Assembly (NCBI GenBank): GCA_018335875.1
Contig: JAGXRN010000034.1
Span: 1-64,000, forward strand
Direction of reading: 5' to 3'
Length of the DNA stretch: 64,000 nt
Source: Dethiobacter sp.
Lineage (GTDB): Bacteria > Bacillota > Dethiobacteria > Dethiobacterales > Dethiobacteraceae
Shown: one piece after another, positions 1 through 8,712 of the stretch
How the letters are laid out: every line of letters starts with the position of its first letter
Position numbering within the stretch: position 1 is the first letter of the stretch
Notes under the pieces: generated by a model
What the model saw: only the letters and a program-made list of their open reading frames with translations
Told to the model about the DNA's origin: nothing
The model's database searches: none
Made by a program: the position numbers and the translations under genes

Positions 1-1
1 T

Positions 2-325
2 ATTGCAGTGCCTGTGGCGATGGCGTCGCTGGCAGACAGCGATAAAGCAGAGCTGGAAGGCCTTTACCGGCAGCAACACCAGTTGCGCCTGCAGATTCTC
101 CAGAAGCAGGCGGATTTTGGCCTGATGGATCAGGAGCAGGCTGCGGCAATGCGTGAGCGTATGGAGCAGCAGTGGAAAATACGCGAGCAGAAAATGGCCG
201 AAGGTGACTACTTCTATGGCCGGATGGGCCGCCGGGGCGGATTTAAAGGTTTCCGCCAGGGAGGCGGTTGCGGCAACTGTCCGGTACAACCTCAAGAACA
301 AAGTGCTGCACAAACTTCTTTATAA
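2..325 (+). CDS. DUF2680 (YckD-like) small secreted protein, 5' partial
   Basis: Reading frame is open from base 2, so the true start lies upstream. The first visible residues (IAVPVAMA, then SLADSDKAEL) look like the end of a signal peptide with an Ala-x-Ala cleavage site. The mature part has the helical 'DSDKAELEGLYRQQ...DQEQAAAMRERMEQQ' pattern of DUF2680 proteins, which are small, Gln/Glu-rich and exported in Firmicutes. The tail carries a Gly/Cys stretch (GGGCGNC). Function of the family is unknown. It ends just before a hairpin terminator. Confidence 0.7.
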   Translation: MAVPVAMASLADSDKAELEGLYRQQHQLRLQILQKQADFGLMDQEQAAAMRERMEQQWKIREQKMAEGDYFYGRMGRRGGFKGFRQGGGCGNCPVQPQEQSAAQTSL

Positions 326-333
326 AACGGCAG

Positions 334-353
334 GCCGAAGCTAAAGCTTCGGC
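334..353 (+). terminator. Hairpin terminator after DUF2680 gene
   Basis: Perfect inverted repeat (GCCGAAGCT/AGCTTCGGC) starting 9 bases after the stop codon, followed by a pyrimidine-rich but not pure T tract. The following bases to 520 hold no gene. They contain a loose GGGGACA/TGTCCC pair (about 386-452) of the kind left by small transposon-associated repeats, which I cannot assign. Confidence 0.55.
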
Positions 354-493
354 TCTTCCCTTATTTGGGGCCATTAAATGTTCGAATATATTTGGGGACA
401 TTCCTCGACCCAATTTATGAGCCCTCTTCAGAGGTGTGTCCCATACCTTGTTACCTGACCCCAAGTTTTCTTTCTTTTTATTCTTCGCTGTTT

Positions 494-499
494 TATAAT
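494..499 (+). promoter_or_regulatory. Possible -10 box for the two-component operon
   Basis: TATAAT at 494-499 sits 23 bases before the response-regulator start codon. The -35 position 17 bases upstream (471-476, TTTCTT) is poor, so the promoter may need an activator, perhaps the regulator itself. Inference only. Confidence 0.35.
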
Positions 500-522
500 G
501 ACCTTATATAGCGGGGGTGAGC

Positions 523-1221
523 ATGTTGGAAAAAATTCTGGTCGTGGATGATGAAAAAAAAATAGCCCAGGTAATCAGGGCCTACCTGGAGAAAGACGGT
601 TTTTATGTTGTGACAATCCATGATGGGCGCGAGGCGCTGCTGTTGGCCGAAGAAAGCGGTTTCGACCTGTTGATTCTTGACCTGATGCTGCCGTCGCTAA
701 CCGGTGAGGAAGTATGCAAACGTCTAAGGCGGGCAGGAAACGCTATCCCCATCATTATGCTTACCGCCAAAGGCGCGGAGGAAGAAAGAATTCAGGGACT
801 GGGGCTTGGCGCCGACGATTACATGGTGAAGCCGTTTAGTCCCGGTGAGTTGGTGGCAAGGGTGCATGCGGTGCTCCGCCGGTTCAGACATGTAAAGGCA
901 GGCGTCCTGGCTGACCTTTTGGAGTATGCCGGTGGGGATCTGACAATCGACACTTTGCGTCATCATGTAACTTATTGCGGAGAGAGACTTGAACTGACAG
1001 CCACAGAGTATAAATTACTTGCCACCATGGCCAGGACTCCCGGCAGGGTATACACCCGCGGTGAACTGCTGGAAATTGCCCAGGGAGCGCTGCCGACCGG
1101 GTTTGACCGCACCATTGACAGTCATATCAAGAACCTGAGACAGAAACTGGAGCCTAAACCGGAACAGCCGCGGTTTATCAGGACTGTATACGGTGTCGGT
1201 TATAAGTTTGAGGGTGAATAG
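523..1221 (+). CDS. OmpR/PhoB-family response regulator
   Basis: DNA-binding response regulator of a two-component system. The receiver domain (about residues 1-120) has the acidic pair DD at 9-10, phospho-acceptor Asp53 in LLILDLMLP and the conserved Lys in MLTAK. The C-terminal winged helix (about 140-230) has LTATEYKLLATMARTPGRV and the RTVYGVGYKF end typical of OmpR-type regulators. ATG at 523 is preferred over GTG 517 because GGGGGTGA (513-520) lies directly before it. It is followed by its kinase after a one-base gap after the stop. The stimulus is unknown. Nothing else close by is obviously its target. Confidence 0.9.
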   Translation: MLEKILVVDDEKKIAQVIRAYLEKDGFYVVTIHDGREALLLAEESGFDLLILDLMLPSLTGEEVCKRLRRAGNAIPIIMLTAKGAEEERIQGLGLGADDYMVKPFSPGELVARVHAVLRRFRHVKAGVLADLLEYAGGDLTIDTLRHHVTYCGERLELTATEYKLLATMARTPGRVYTRGELLEIAQGALPTGFDRTIDSHIKNLRQKLEPKPEQPRFIRTVYGVGYKFEGE

Positions 1222-1222
1222 C

Positions 1223-2584
1223 ATGAAAAAAAGTATTAGCCATAGGCTTACCCTGGCCATGGTCACCTTGGCCGTGGGAGGCATTATCCTCACAGCTCTT
1301 CTGACCAACCTGGCGCTGGACTGGAATTTTCGCCGTTATCTGCGCAGCACTCAGGAAGCACAAAACCGCAGGATTGTGGAGACTTTGGCCGAGCTTTACA
1401 GTGAAGCCACGTCCTGGCTTGCAGTGACGCGTTCAACCCGGCATGTAGGCACAACAACCGGCACACAGATTCGCGTCTTTGATATGCAAAACCAGCTGAT
1501 AGCCGATTCACTTACCGGCATGATGCAGAGCATGCAGGGCAGGCACTGGCAGAGAGCCCAGGAGCAGCGCGGGAATACCTACTCTTATCCTCTCTTTATA
1601 AATGAGCAGCGCATCGGCACAGTTGAAATAACCCACCTTGGACAGGTGGGTTTATGGAGCGGAGAAGCTCTGTTTTTCCGGCGTACAGTGAACCAGACCA
1701 TGCTTGTCACGGGACTGGGGATTATCCTGATAGCAGCACTGGCCGGAAATATTCTTTCACGCCGTATGACAAGGCGCCTGGAAAATATGACAGAGGCCGC
1801 CGAAAAGCTGGGACGGGGTGATTTCAGCGCACGAACCGCCGTGGATGGTGAGGATGAGCTGGCGGTGCTGGGTGAAACGATGAACAGGATGGCTTCACGG
1901 CTTGAAGAGCAAACGGCCTTACGTAAAAAGCTGACAGGCGATATCTCCCATGAACTGCGCACGCCCCTTACAGCGATACAAAGCTTTATAGAGGCTTTCC
2001 TGGACAGTGTGATGCATGCTGACGAAGAAAATCTGCAGGCTGTGCTGGGAGAGACACACCGCCTTGCCCAGCTTGTAAACGACCTGCAGGAATTGTCAAA
2101 CGCTGAATGCCGAGACCGTGACATCAGCCTGAACATTCTTAACCTAAACAGTCTGGTGGCACTGGAGGCAGAACGGACCAGGCCCCTTTTCAGGCAAAAG
2201 GGTATTGAACTTGTGATAGAGGATGGCGGCCAAAGCATTGAATGCCGCGCCGATGAATTACTGCTTGGCAGGGTACTTGGCAATTTACTGGTTAATGCCT
2301 GGAAATACACGCCGGCAGGCGGCAGGGTAACTGTGGCTACATTCAGTCAGGATGATAGGGCCGGGTTTACTGTGTCCGATACTGGTGAGGGGATAGAGGA
2401 GGAGCATTTGCCTTATATATTTGAACGCTTCTACCGTGCAGACCCCTCACGGTCCAGGACTACCGGAGGCTCAGGCATTGGCCTGGCAATAGTGCTGGAA
2501 TTGGTGCAGGCCATGGGCGGCGCCATTGATGTTGAAAGTACGCCCGGCCAGGGGAGCACTTTTCGGGTTACTCTGCAGGTTTAA
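1223..2584 (+). CDS. Sensor histidine kinase (HAMP, HisKA, HATPase_c)
   Basis: Partner of the regulator just upstream. A membrane anchor near residues 10-32 and a second near 165-185 enclose a sensor domain of roughly 130 residues. A HAMP linker follows (RRMTRRLENMTEAAEKLGRGD), then the phospho-acceptor H-box DISHELRTPLTA. The N-box (GNLLVNAWKYTPAGG), DTGEGI and GGSGIGLAI mark the ATP-binding domain. ATG 1223 has GAGGGTGA upstream, with the preceding stop codon in between. The sensor region is not one I recognise. The 3' end overlaps by 17 bases the convergent gene on the other strand. Confidence 0.9.
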   Translation: MKKSISHRLTLAMVTLAVGGIILTALLTNLALDWNFRRYLRSTQEAQNRRIVETLAELYSEATSWLAVTRSTRHVGTTTGTQIRVFDMQNQLIADSLTGMMQSMQGRHWQRAQEQRGNTYSYPLFINEQRIGTVEITHLGQVGLWSGEALFFRRTVNQTMLVTGLGIILIAALAGNILSRRMTRRLENMTEAAEKLGRGDFSARTAVDGEDELAVLGETMNRMASRLEEQTALRKKLTGDISHELRTPLTAIQSFIEAFLDSVMHADEENLQAVLGETHRLAQLVNDLQELSNAECRDRDISLNILNLNSLVALEAERTRPLFRQKGIELVIEDGGQSIECRADELLLGRVLGNLLVNAWKYTPAGGRVTVATFSQDDRAGFTVSDTGEGIEEEHLPYIFERFYRADPSRSRTTGGSGIGLAIVLELVQAMGGAIDVESTPGQGSTFRVTLQV

Positions 2585-3062
2585 GGCCTCGGGTTGCATC
2601 AGTGGACACTGCTTTGCGGTCAAGATACCAGGCTACTGCTTTGGTGACAACAAAGGCCAGGACAAAACGCAACGGGAAGAGTATGAAGATGTTGGCTCCC
2701 AGGGCACCCATTACCAGATTGTCTTCGATGATGCTGTGGTTAAAGGCTAAAAAAACACCGCAGAGCGCCAGATCCCTTTTGTTTAACAAGCCCTGCCTGC
2801 TGTATTCGAGAAATATGGCAGCTCCGTAAAAAATGCCGATAAAAAGTCCCACAATCAGAGGAAAAGAAGCCTGTGGAGACAGGTTTAGCGAACGCGGCAG
2901 CCACCCGAGAAGGGTAGAGACTTTCTCAAGCAATTTGTAGCGGGCGGCATATTCAATCATAATCATAATTGGCACAAGTATCATTGTCAGGCCAAGCAGA
3001 GTGGTAATACCGGTACGCAGCGATTCAGTGATAATTGCAATAATCAAGGCTTTAACCTCCAA
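2568..3062 (-). CDS. Nucleoside-recognition (Gate) domain membrane protein
   Basis: Small integral membrane protein (164 aa) with four to five hydrophobic segments. The sequence around PLIVGLFIGIFYGAAIFLEY and FNHSIIEDNLVMGALG matches the Gate domain found in FeoB, SpmA/SpmB and nucleoside transporters. It is the second gene of a minus-strand pair, overlapping its partner by 11 bases. Such pairs probably form a heteromeric membrane channel. The substrate cannot be read from sequence. It converges with the histidine kinase gene. Confidence 0.75.
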   Translation of the reverse strand: MEVKALIIAIITESLRTGITTLLGLTMILVPIMIMIEYAARYKLLEKVSTLLGWLPRSLNLSPQASFPLIVGLFIGIFYGAAIFLEYSRQGLLNKRDLALCGVFLAFNHSIIEDNLVMGALGANIFILFPLRFVLAFVVTKAVAWYLDRKAVSTDATRGLKPAE

Positions 3063-3522
3063 AGACTATCAATATTATGTTTAGTATGAAACCAAAGACC
3101 AAGGCTCCTCCAATGCGCAAAAGCATGGACACCAGGGGGGAGAGGCCTGTAAACTTAAGCACGGGCGATTCCATCAGGAGCGAGTGGCAGGTTAAAATCA
3201 TCAGGCCAATGACAGTAATCTGCCGTGCGGAAAGTGACAGCACTGCAATTGCTCCCACTGCTGCGTAGAAGTTGACAAAAAAACCAAGCAGCAGGGGAAG
3301 TGCAGCTTCACCGGGCAGCCCGAAGATTCTCAGCAGCGGCCCAAATACTGCAGCTACAGTTACCAGCCAGCCCAGCCTGTCAAGTGCCACCAAAACAATT
3401 GTTACAGGAATTACTATTTTTGAGAGTAAAAGAACAGTCTTTAAAGCTTTAAGAGTTCCTTTAAGGGCGGGCTCGAGATAGTACTTGATGTTTTTAGAGT
3501 GTTGCTGCGAGGCGTTTTGCAA
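3052..3522 (-). CDS. Nucleoside-recognition (Gate) domain membrane protein, partner
   Basis: First gene of the minus-strand pair (156 aa). It begins with a short polar N-terminus, then hydrophobic segments including KIVIPVTIVLVALDRLGWL and PLLLGFFVNFYAAVGAIAVLS. The polar patch TCHSLLMESPVLKFTGLS corresponds to the FNHSIIEDNL patch of the partner, suggesting that the two are paralogous halves of one transporter. Arrangement resembles SpmA/SpmB-like pairs, but spore function is not implied. The promoter would lie in 3523-3600, back to back with selA. Confidence 0.75.
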   Translation of the reverse strand: MQNASQQHSKNIKYYLEPALKGTLKALKTVLLLSKIVIPVTIVLVALDRLGWLVTVAAVFGPLLRIFGLPGEAALPLLLGFFVNFYAAVGAIAVLSLSARQITVIGLMILTCHSLLMESPVLKFTGLSPLVSMLLRIGGALVFGFILNIILIVFGG

Positions 3523-3632
3523 GGCCGTCCCTCCTGAATAATTATAATCTTTTTCTTATTCTTCTATGTGAGTTTAAATCCTCTAGAAAAGGCAATTTTC
3601 TTTCCGCCGGCCCGGGCTAATGCCCGGCCTTC

Positions 3633-3661
3633 TTGCTTTAAATTGGTAAACCAGATATAAT
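3633..3661 (+). promoter_or_regulatory. Promoter for the sel operon
   Basis: TTGCTT (3633-3638), 17-base spacer, TATAAT (3656-3661), 51 bases before the selA start. A GC-rich hairpin (CCCGGGC/GCCCGGC, about 3611-3628) lies just upstream of the -35 box. Confidence 0.6.
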
Positions 3662-3711
3662 AAAGCAAGAAAAAACAAGGAAAATAGCTAGTAAGGCGGC
3701 AGGTGAAAAAA

Positions 3712-5118
3712 ATGGCTGAAAACTGGCGGCAGCACCATCTCAGATCTTTACCCGCTGTAGATGTGGTTGTAAACATATACCACAGAGAATACAGTGCCAC
3801 TCGCTACCCTCACTCCCTGCTGGTGAGCGTTGTCCAGGAAATTGTGGCGGGTTTGCGCCGGCAGATCTTGGCTGCCTCCGGGGATGAGGAACTGACAGGC
3901 CTCCCTGTGACGCCTGAAAAAGTGGCGTTTTGGGTTGACAGCAATCTGAGGAAGATGGAAAAGCCGTCACTGCGCCGGGTTATTAACGCTACGGGGACGG
4001 TGCTGCATACAAATATGGGGCGGGCGCCGCTGGCTGCAGCAGCCCGTCAGGCTATGGCTGACGCTGCCGGCTTTTGCAATCTGGAACTTGATTTGGAAGA
4101 GGGCCGGCGGGGTTCGCGCCACAGCCATATTGAGGACATTCTAATCAGCCTGACGGGGGCGGAGGCAGCCTGCGTGGTCAACAATAACGCTGCTGCTGTG
4201 ATGCTCTGCCTGAACACCGTGGCAGCAGGCAAAAAAGTTGTTGTATCCCGCGGAGAACTGGTGGAGATAGGCGGCAGTTTCCGTATACCCGATGTAATGA
4301 CAGCGAGCGGTGCACGCCTGCTTGAAGTAGGAACTACAAACAAAACTCACCCCGCCGACTACAGGCGAGCCATAGATGAAGAGACGGCACTCCTTTTAAA
4401 AGTACATACCAGCAATTTTAAGGTGGTGGGCTTTACCGCCGCTGTGGATACTGAGGAATTAGTGGTCATTGGCAGGGAGCACGGGCTCCCTGTGATGGAG
4501 GATCTCGGCAGCGGCCTTTTGGTTGACCTTTCAGGCTTTGGCCTTAACAGGGAGCCTCTGGTATCTGAACGTATCGAAGCGGGAGTTGATCTGCTTACCT
4601 TAAGCGGGGACAAGCTGCTGGGAGGGCCGCAGGCCGGCCTGATTTTAGGCAGGAGTGAACTGGTGGAACGTGTGAAAAAGAACCAATTAATGAGAGCCCT
4701 CAGGCCTGATAAGGTTACACTGGCCGCGCTTGAGGCTACACTGCGTGTTTACAGGTTCGGCGATCCGCTGCGTGAAATACCTGTACTGGCGATGTTAACC
4801 GCTTCCCCTCCGTTGCTGAAGGTACGTGCAGAGCGCCTGGCTAAACTTCTGCATGAGCACTGCAACGAAGCGTATACCCTGGATGTGGCTGAGGATTATT
4901 CATATGTGGGCGGCGGTGCCATGCCGCTGACCAGGCTTTTAACTTATGTTTTGGCTATCAAGCCAAAAAGTGCTTCACTGTCTGAATGGGTGCGAAAACT
5001 CCGCACAGGAGACCCGGTGCTTGTGGGCAGGGTGCAGGATGACCGCCTGCTGCTTGATTTGCGCACTGTTGCTGAAGATGAAGAAGAAGAGGTGATCCGG
5101 TGCCTCATGTCATTATAG
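3712..5118 (+). CDS. selA: L-seryl-tRNA(Sec) selenium transferase
   Basis: Converts seryl-tRNA(Sec) to selenocysteinyl-tRNA(Sec) with selenophosphate. It is a PLP enzyme of 468 aa, the usual SelA length. The N-terminal region (LRSLPAVD, INATGTVLHTNMGRAPL) is characteristic, and the PLP lysine is Lys301 in SGDKLLGGPQAG. The start could be GTG 3703 or ATG 3712; ATG better fits the AGG at 3700. It overlaps selB by 19 bases, and selB overlaps selD, so the three are co-transcribed. Together with two in-window TGA-containing genes this shows a working Sec system. The tRNA(Sec) gene is not visible here. Confidence 0.95.
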   Translation: MAENWRQHHLRSLPAVDVVVNIYHREYSATRYPHSLLVSVVQEIVAGLRRQILAASGDEELTGLPVTPEKVAFWVDSNLRKMEKPSLRRVINATGTVLHTNMGRAPLAAAARQAMADAAGFCNLELDLEEGRRGSRHSHIEDILISLTGAEAACVVNNNAAAVMLCLNTVAAGKKVVVSRGELVEIGGSFRIPDVMTASGARLLEVGTTNKTHPADYRRAIDEETALLLKVHTSNFKVVGFTAAVDTEELVVIGREHGLPVMEDLGSGLLVDLSGFGLNREPLVSERIEAGVDLLTLSGDKLLGGPQAGLILGRSELVERVKKNQLMRALRPDKVTLAALEATLRVYRFGDPLREIPVLAMLTASPPLLKVRAERLAKLLHEHCNEAYTLDVAEDYSYVGGGAMPLTRLLTYVLAIKPKSASLSEWVRKLRTGDPVLVGRVQDDRLLLDLRTVAEDEEEEVIRCLMSL

Positions 5119-7028
5119 GGACTGCCGGTCATGTGGATCATGGTAAGACCGCGCTGATTAAAGCACTGACAGGCGAGGATACCGACCGCCTGCGCGAGGA
5201 AAAGGAACGGGGCATTTCCATTGAGCTGGGGTTTGCGCCATTCAGGCTGCCCGGAGGGCGCCTGGCCGGCGTTATTGATGTGCCGGGCCATGAACGGTTT
5301 ATCCACAACATGCTGGCTGGAATCGGCGGGATTGACCTTGTACTGCTGGTAGTGGATGTGTCTGAGGGTGTGATGCCCCAAACCAGGGAGCACGTGGAGA
5401 TCATGGAGCTGCTTAAGATAGCCCGTGGCATTGTGGTGCTGGCCAAGGTGGATTTGGCCGATGATGAAGAATGGCTGGACATGGTGGAAGAAGAAGTGCG
5501 CGATGCTCTGGCGGGTACTTTTTTGGCTGATGCGCCTTTTCACCGTGTCTCTGCGCACACAGGCAAGGGGCTAAAAGAGTTGCTTGTGCAAATAGACCTT
5601 CTTACCGGCGAGTTGCCGTCCCGTGATGCCACGGCGCCGCTTAGGCTTCCGGTGGACCGTGTATTCAGTATGACCGGTTTTGGTACAGTTGTTACAGGCA
5701 CACTGCTTGCCGGACGTATTGCAACCGGCATGAATGTGGAAATCCTGCCGCTTGGCAGACAGGCCAGAGTCAGGCAGATGCAGGTGCACGGGGCTGCAGT
5801 GGATGAGGCCATTGCCGGCCAACGCGTGGCTGTCAACCTGGCAGGCGTGGAGAAAGAAACCCTGGAGCGCGGCAGTGTACTGGCAGCGCCCGGTTCGCTA
5901 TCAGACACATCCCTGCTGGATGCCCGCCTCTATCTCTTAAAGAGCGCGCCAAGAGCAGTGAAAAACCTGACACGTGTCCATGTCTTCCTGGGTGCAGGCC
6001 GCACGGTGGGCAGAATTGCTCTCCTTGACTGCGATGAACTGCAGCCCGGAGGAGAAGCCCTGGTGCAGCTGCGCCTTGAACATAAGCTGGTGGCCCATGC
6101 TGGTGACCGCTATATCATCCGTTCCTACTCGCCTATGACTACCATTGGCGGTGGTGTGGTGCTTGACGCGCATACTGCCAGGCATAGGAGAAAAAAAGAA
6201 GATGTGCTGCAGAGGCTGAAAGAACTGGAAAAGGGGGATCCGGCGGTTCCTGTTTTGCAGCGCATCCGCAGGGATGCTGTTGTGTTGGAGTCAGTGTTGC
6301 AAAAGCAATCCGGCCTGCCCCCGGAAAGTTTATCGGCTATACTTGAGCGATTGCAGCAGTCAGGTGAGGTGCAAACTATTGACGGGCTGCTTGTTGACGG
6401 CGCCGGCATGGCAGATTGGCGCCGCCGCCTACTTGAGGCTTTAACTGCCTTCCATGCTGCAAATCCGCTCTCTGCCGGTATCTCACGGGCAGAATTGAAA
6501 AACATTCTGCCCAAGGCAGTGGCAGCGAAGGTATACGGCAGCTTGTTGTCAGGGATGACAGAGAGCGGAGAAATATCAGAATCCGGCGATTTAGTCAGCC
6601 TGGCCGGGCATGAGCCGGCGCCGGGGCCTGAGCAGGCCCGTCTGCTGGAAAGACTGACCGTTCTTTACCGGGAGGGCGGGTTTACACCTCCAACACTGAG
6701 GGAGGTTGTTGAACAGACAGGCATTAAACCTGCTTTGGCGGAAAGCCTGCTGTCTTATCTTGCCAGGCGTGGCGAAGTCGTCAGGCTTGACGACCAGCTC
6801 GCCCTGCATCATGAGCATTTTTCACGTGCCAAAGAGCTTCTGTGCGAGCATTTCCGCAGCAATAAATCACTGGCTGCCGGCGAGTTTCGCGATAAGCTTG
6901 GGACTTCAAGGAAATTTGTACTGCCGCTTTTGGAAACATTCGACAGGATGAAGTGGACCAGAAGAATGGGTGATGAGCGGGTGCCGTGGCGGCTGGACTT
7001 GAGCAGCAGGGAGGTGGAAAACAAGTGA
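5100..7028 (+). CDS. selB: Selenocysteine-specific elongation factor SelB
   Basis: GTPase that delivers Sec-tRNA(Sec) to UGA codons by binding the SECIS stem-loop. The EF-Tu-like N-terminus has GTAGHVDHGKT, DVPGHERF and the switch region EERGISIELGF. Domains II/III follow with RVFSMTGFGTVVTGT, then C-terminal winged-helix repeats (about 380-640) that bind mRNA. Length 642 aa is normal. The GTG start at 5100 lies inside the end of selA, and the stop codon overlaps the GTG start of selD. This coupling suggests balanced translation of the three selenium proteins. Confidence 0.96.
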   Translation: MPHVIIGTAGHVDHGKTALIKALTGEDTDRLREEKERGISIELGFAPFRLPGGRLAGVIDVPGHERFIHNMLAGIGGIDLVLLVVDVSEGVMPQTREHVEIMELLKIARGIVVLAKVDLADDEEWLDMVEEEVRDALAGTFLADAPFHRVSAHTGKGLKELLVQIDLLTGELPSRDATAPLRLPVDRVFSMTGFGTVVTGTLLAGRIATGMNVEILPLGRQARVRQMQVHGAAVDEAIAGQRVAVNLAGVEKETLERGSVLAAPGSLSDTSLLDARLYLLKSAPRAVKNLTRVHVFLGAGRTVGRIALLDCDELQPGGEALVQLRLEHKLVAHAGDRYIIRSYSPMTTIGGGVVLDAHTARHRRKKEDVLQRLKELEKGDPAVPVLQRIRRDAVVLESVLQKQSGLPPESLSAILERLQQSGEVQTIDGLLVDGAGMADWRRRLLEALTAFHAANPLSAGISRAELKNILPKAVAAKVYGSLLSGMTESGEISESGDLVSLAGHEPAPGPEQARLLERLTVLYREGGFTPPTLREVVEQTGIKPALAESLLSYLARRGEVVRLDDQLALHHEHFSRAKELLCEHFRSNKSLAAGEFRDKLGTSRKFVLPLLETFDRMKWTRRMGDERVPWRLDLSSREVENK

Positions 7029-8074
7029 GTGAAGACAGGCAAAAACGCCTGACCCAGTTGACCTGCAGCGGCGGGTGAGCGTCCAAGATGCCCCCCGGGG
7101 TACTGGCACAGGTGCTGTGCCATCTGCCGCAAATGGATGATGAAAACCTGCTTGTCGGCTGTGACTCTTTTGCCGACGCCGGCGTCTACCGTGTAAGAGA
7201 AGACTTAGCCCTGGTGCAGACAGTTGATTTTTTCACACCGGTAGTGGACGATCCCTACCTTTTTGGCCAGGTGGCTGCGGCCAATTCATTGTCCGACGTC
7301 TATGCCATGGGAGCGCGGCCGCTTACCGCCATGAATATTGTCTGTTTCCCCTATAAAACCCTGGATGTTGCTGTCCTTGGCAAAATACTGCAGGGAGGCG
7401 CCGACAAAATTATGGAGGCCGGGGCAGTTCTGGTCGGCGGCCACAGTATAAATGATGACGAGCCTAAATACGGCCTGGCGGTGACAGGCATCATCCACCC
7501 ACAAAATCTAATCACAAATTCCTGCGCCCGCCCCGGCGACAGCCTGATACTGACCAAACCTCTTGGTTCCGGTCTTATACTGACGGCGGCAAAAGCAGAA
7601 ATGGATGGCCCCGGCGAATTGGAAGCGGTAATAAGGGCCATGGCAGAGCTAAACCGGGAAGCGTCCGAAGCCATGCAGTCTGTTGGTGTAAATGCGGCCA
7701 CAGATATCACCGGCTTTGGCCTGCTCGGCCATGCCAGGGAAATTGCACTGTCAAGTAAAGTTTCCATAGAGCTGTCTTTTGGCAGCATTCCTCTCTTCAC
7801 AGGAGCGCTGCAGGCAGCCTCCATGGGTCTTGTGCCCGGAGGCGCCTACGCCAACCGCGAATATGTTGCCGAGGGCCTGGAAATTGCAGAGGCAATTGGC
7901 GAGCGCGAAATCGATGTGCTTTGCGACCCGCAAACTTCAGGCGGCCTGCTGATTGCAGTCCCGCCGGAGAAAGAAAAGAAGCTGACGGCACAACTGGAGA
8001 ACAGGGGCGTACTCGCCGCCGTTATCGGGAAAGTCCTGCCCGGCAGACCCGGCATAATTAAAGTAATGCCATAA
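7025..8074 (+). CDS. selD: Selenide, water dikinase SelD, a selenocysteine-containing form
   Basis: Makes selenophosphate from selenide and ATP. The true start is GTG 7025, overlapping the selB stop, and translation passes through an in-frame TGA at 7076-7078 (residue 18). The context reads CSGG-Sec-ASK, so Sec replaces the active-site Cys and is three residues before the essential Lys21, as in E. coli Cys17/Lys20. A plain gene caller would start at ATG 7088 and lose the active site. The rest is typical: DFFTPVVDDPYLFGQ, AANSLSDVYAMG, GGHSINDDEPKYG, TDITGFGLLGH and DPQTSGGLL. Full length 349 aa fits the family. Confidence 0.92.
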
Positions 8075-8131
8075 ATCACATAAGGCCGGACAACATCGTC
8101 AATGGTGCTAAGGGCTGCATAAAGATTTTTT

Positions 8132-8167
8132 AGAGATACTGTCTGAAATCGGGCCGTATCTCTTTTT
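8132..8167 (+). terminator. Terminator of the sel operon
   Basis: Stem AGAGATAC (8132-8139) with GTATCTCT (8156-8163), loop of 16 bases, followed by TTTT. It lies 58 bases after the selD stop. The AT-rich stretch from here to 8323 shows no gene. Confidence 0.65.
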
Positions 8168-8323
8168 AGTGCACAAGCATTAATTTTAAGTAGAAGATTA
8201 TTAATCAATAAACAATTACACAGAAGGAAGAGGGGAAAATATGGTGAAATAAGTAAATGTTGTATGAAATACTTTAAAAAATGGAAATGGCAGGTAATAT
8301 TAAATTAAAAAAAGGAGACATTT

Positions 8324-8702
8324 ATGGTAAAGCTCCTTAAAACGCCACTGTATGATGATTTCTTTAATCTAGTAGCCTCGTCTAAAAAAAATATTAAACT
8401 GTGTTCACCATTTATTAAAAGCGATATAGTAGACCATATATATGAAAAAGCTAATAGCCGTTGCAGTGTTTCCGTTATTACTAGTATTAACCTAATGAGT
8501 TTCTATAAAAAATCTTCGATTCGAAGAAGCATCAGAGATCATCGACAGACGTATGCCTAAGGGACTATTTTATACCATTGAATCAAAGGCCTTTGTAGGT
8601 ATTGACAACAGTACCGGTGACGCTTGGACGGAGGAGTTTAAAAACGTACGGACGTGTAAACGGTGGCTATTACAGAAGTGTAAACGGTGGCTATTTTGGT
8701 AG
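8324..8702 (+). pseudogene. Internally deleted phospholipase D-like protein remnant
   Basis: The 5' part (from ATG 8324 after AAGGAG) encodes KTPLYDDFFNLVASSKKNIK, which resembles the N-terminus of small PLD-like/nuclease-like proteins. After about 8525 the frame breaks. A different frame (ending TAG 8700) continues with a C-terminal-looking piece, GLFYTIESKAFVGIDNS then GDAWTEEFKN. The two parts appear to be the ends of one gene with the middle missing and joined out of frame. Base composition is clearly more AT-rich than the neighbours, suggesting acquired DNA. Family assignment is from memory of similar proteins and only moderately sure. Confidence 0.5.
8654..8695 (+). repeat. Tandem 18-bp duplication at end of PLD-like remnant
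   Basis: The 18-mer GTGTAAACGGTGGCTATT occurs at 8654-8671 and again at 8678-8695, a 24-base period. In the remnant frame it yields CKRWLLQKCKRWLFW. It looks like a local slippage duplication. Confidence 0.8.
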
Positions 8703-8712
8703 AAAAACAGGC

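Noticed and set aside
386-452. GGGGACA ... TGTCCC pair as an insertion sequence
   Set aside because: Too short and imperfect, with no transposase or second copy seen.
7029-8323. Search for the tRNA(Sec) gene selC beside the sel operon
   Set aside because: No long-variable-arm tRNA-like fold or CCA end was seen in the gaps around selD; selC is probably elsewhere in the genome. No other tRNA or rRNA was recognised in the window.
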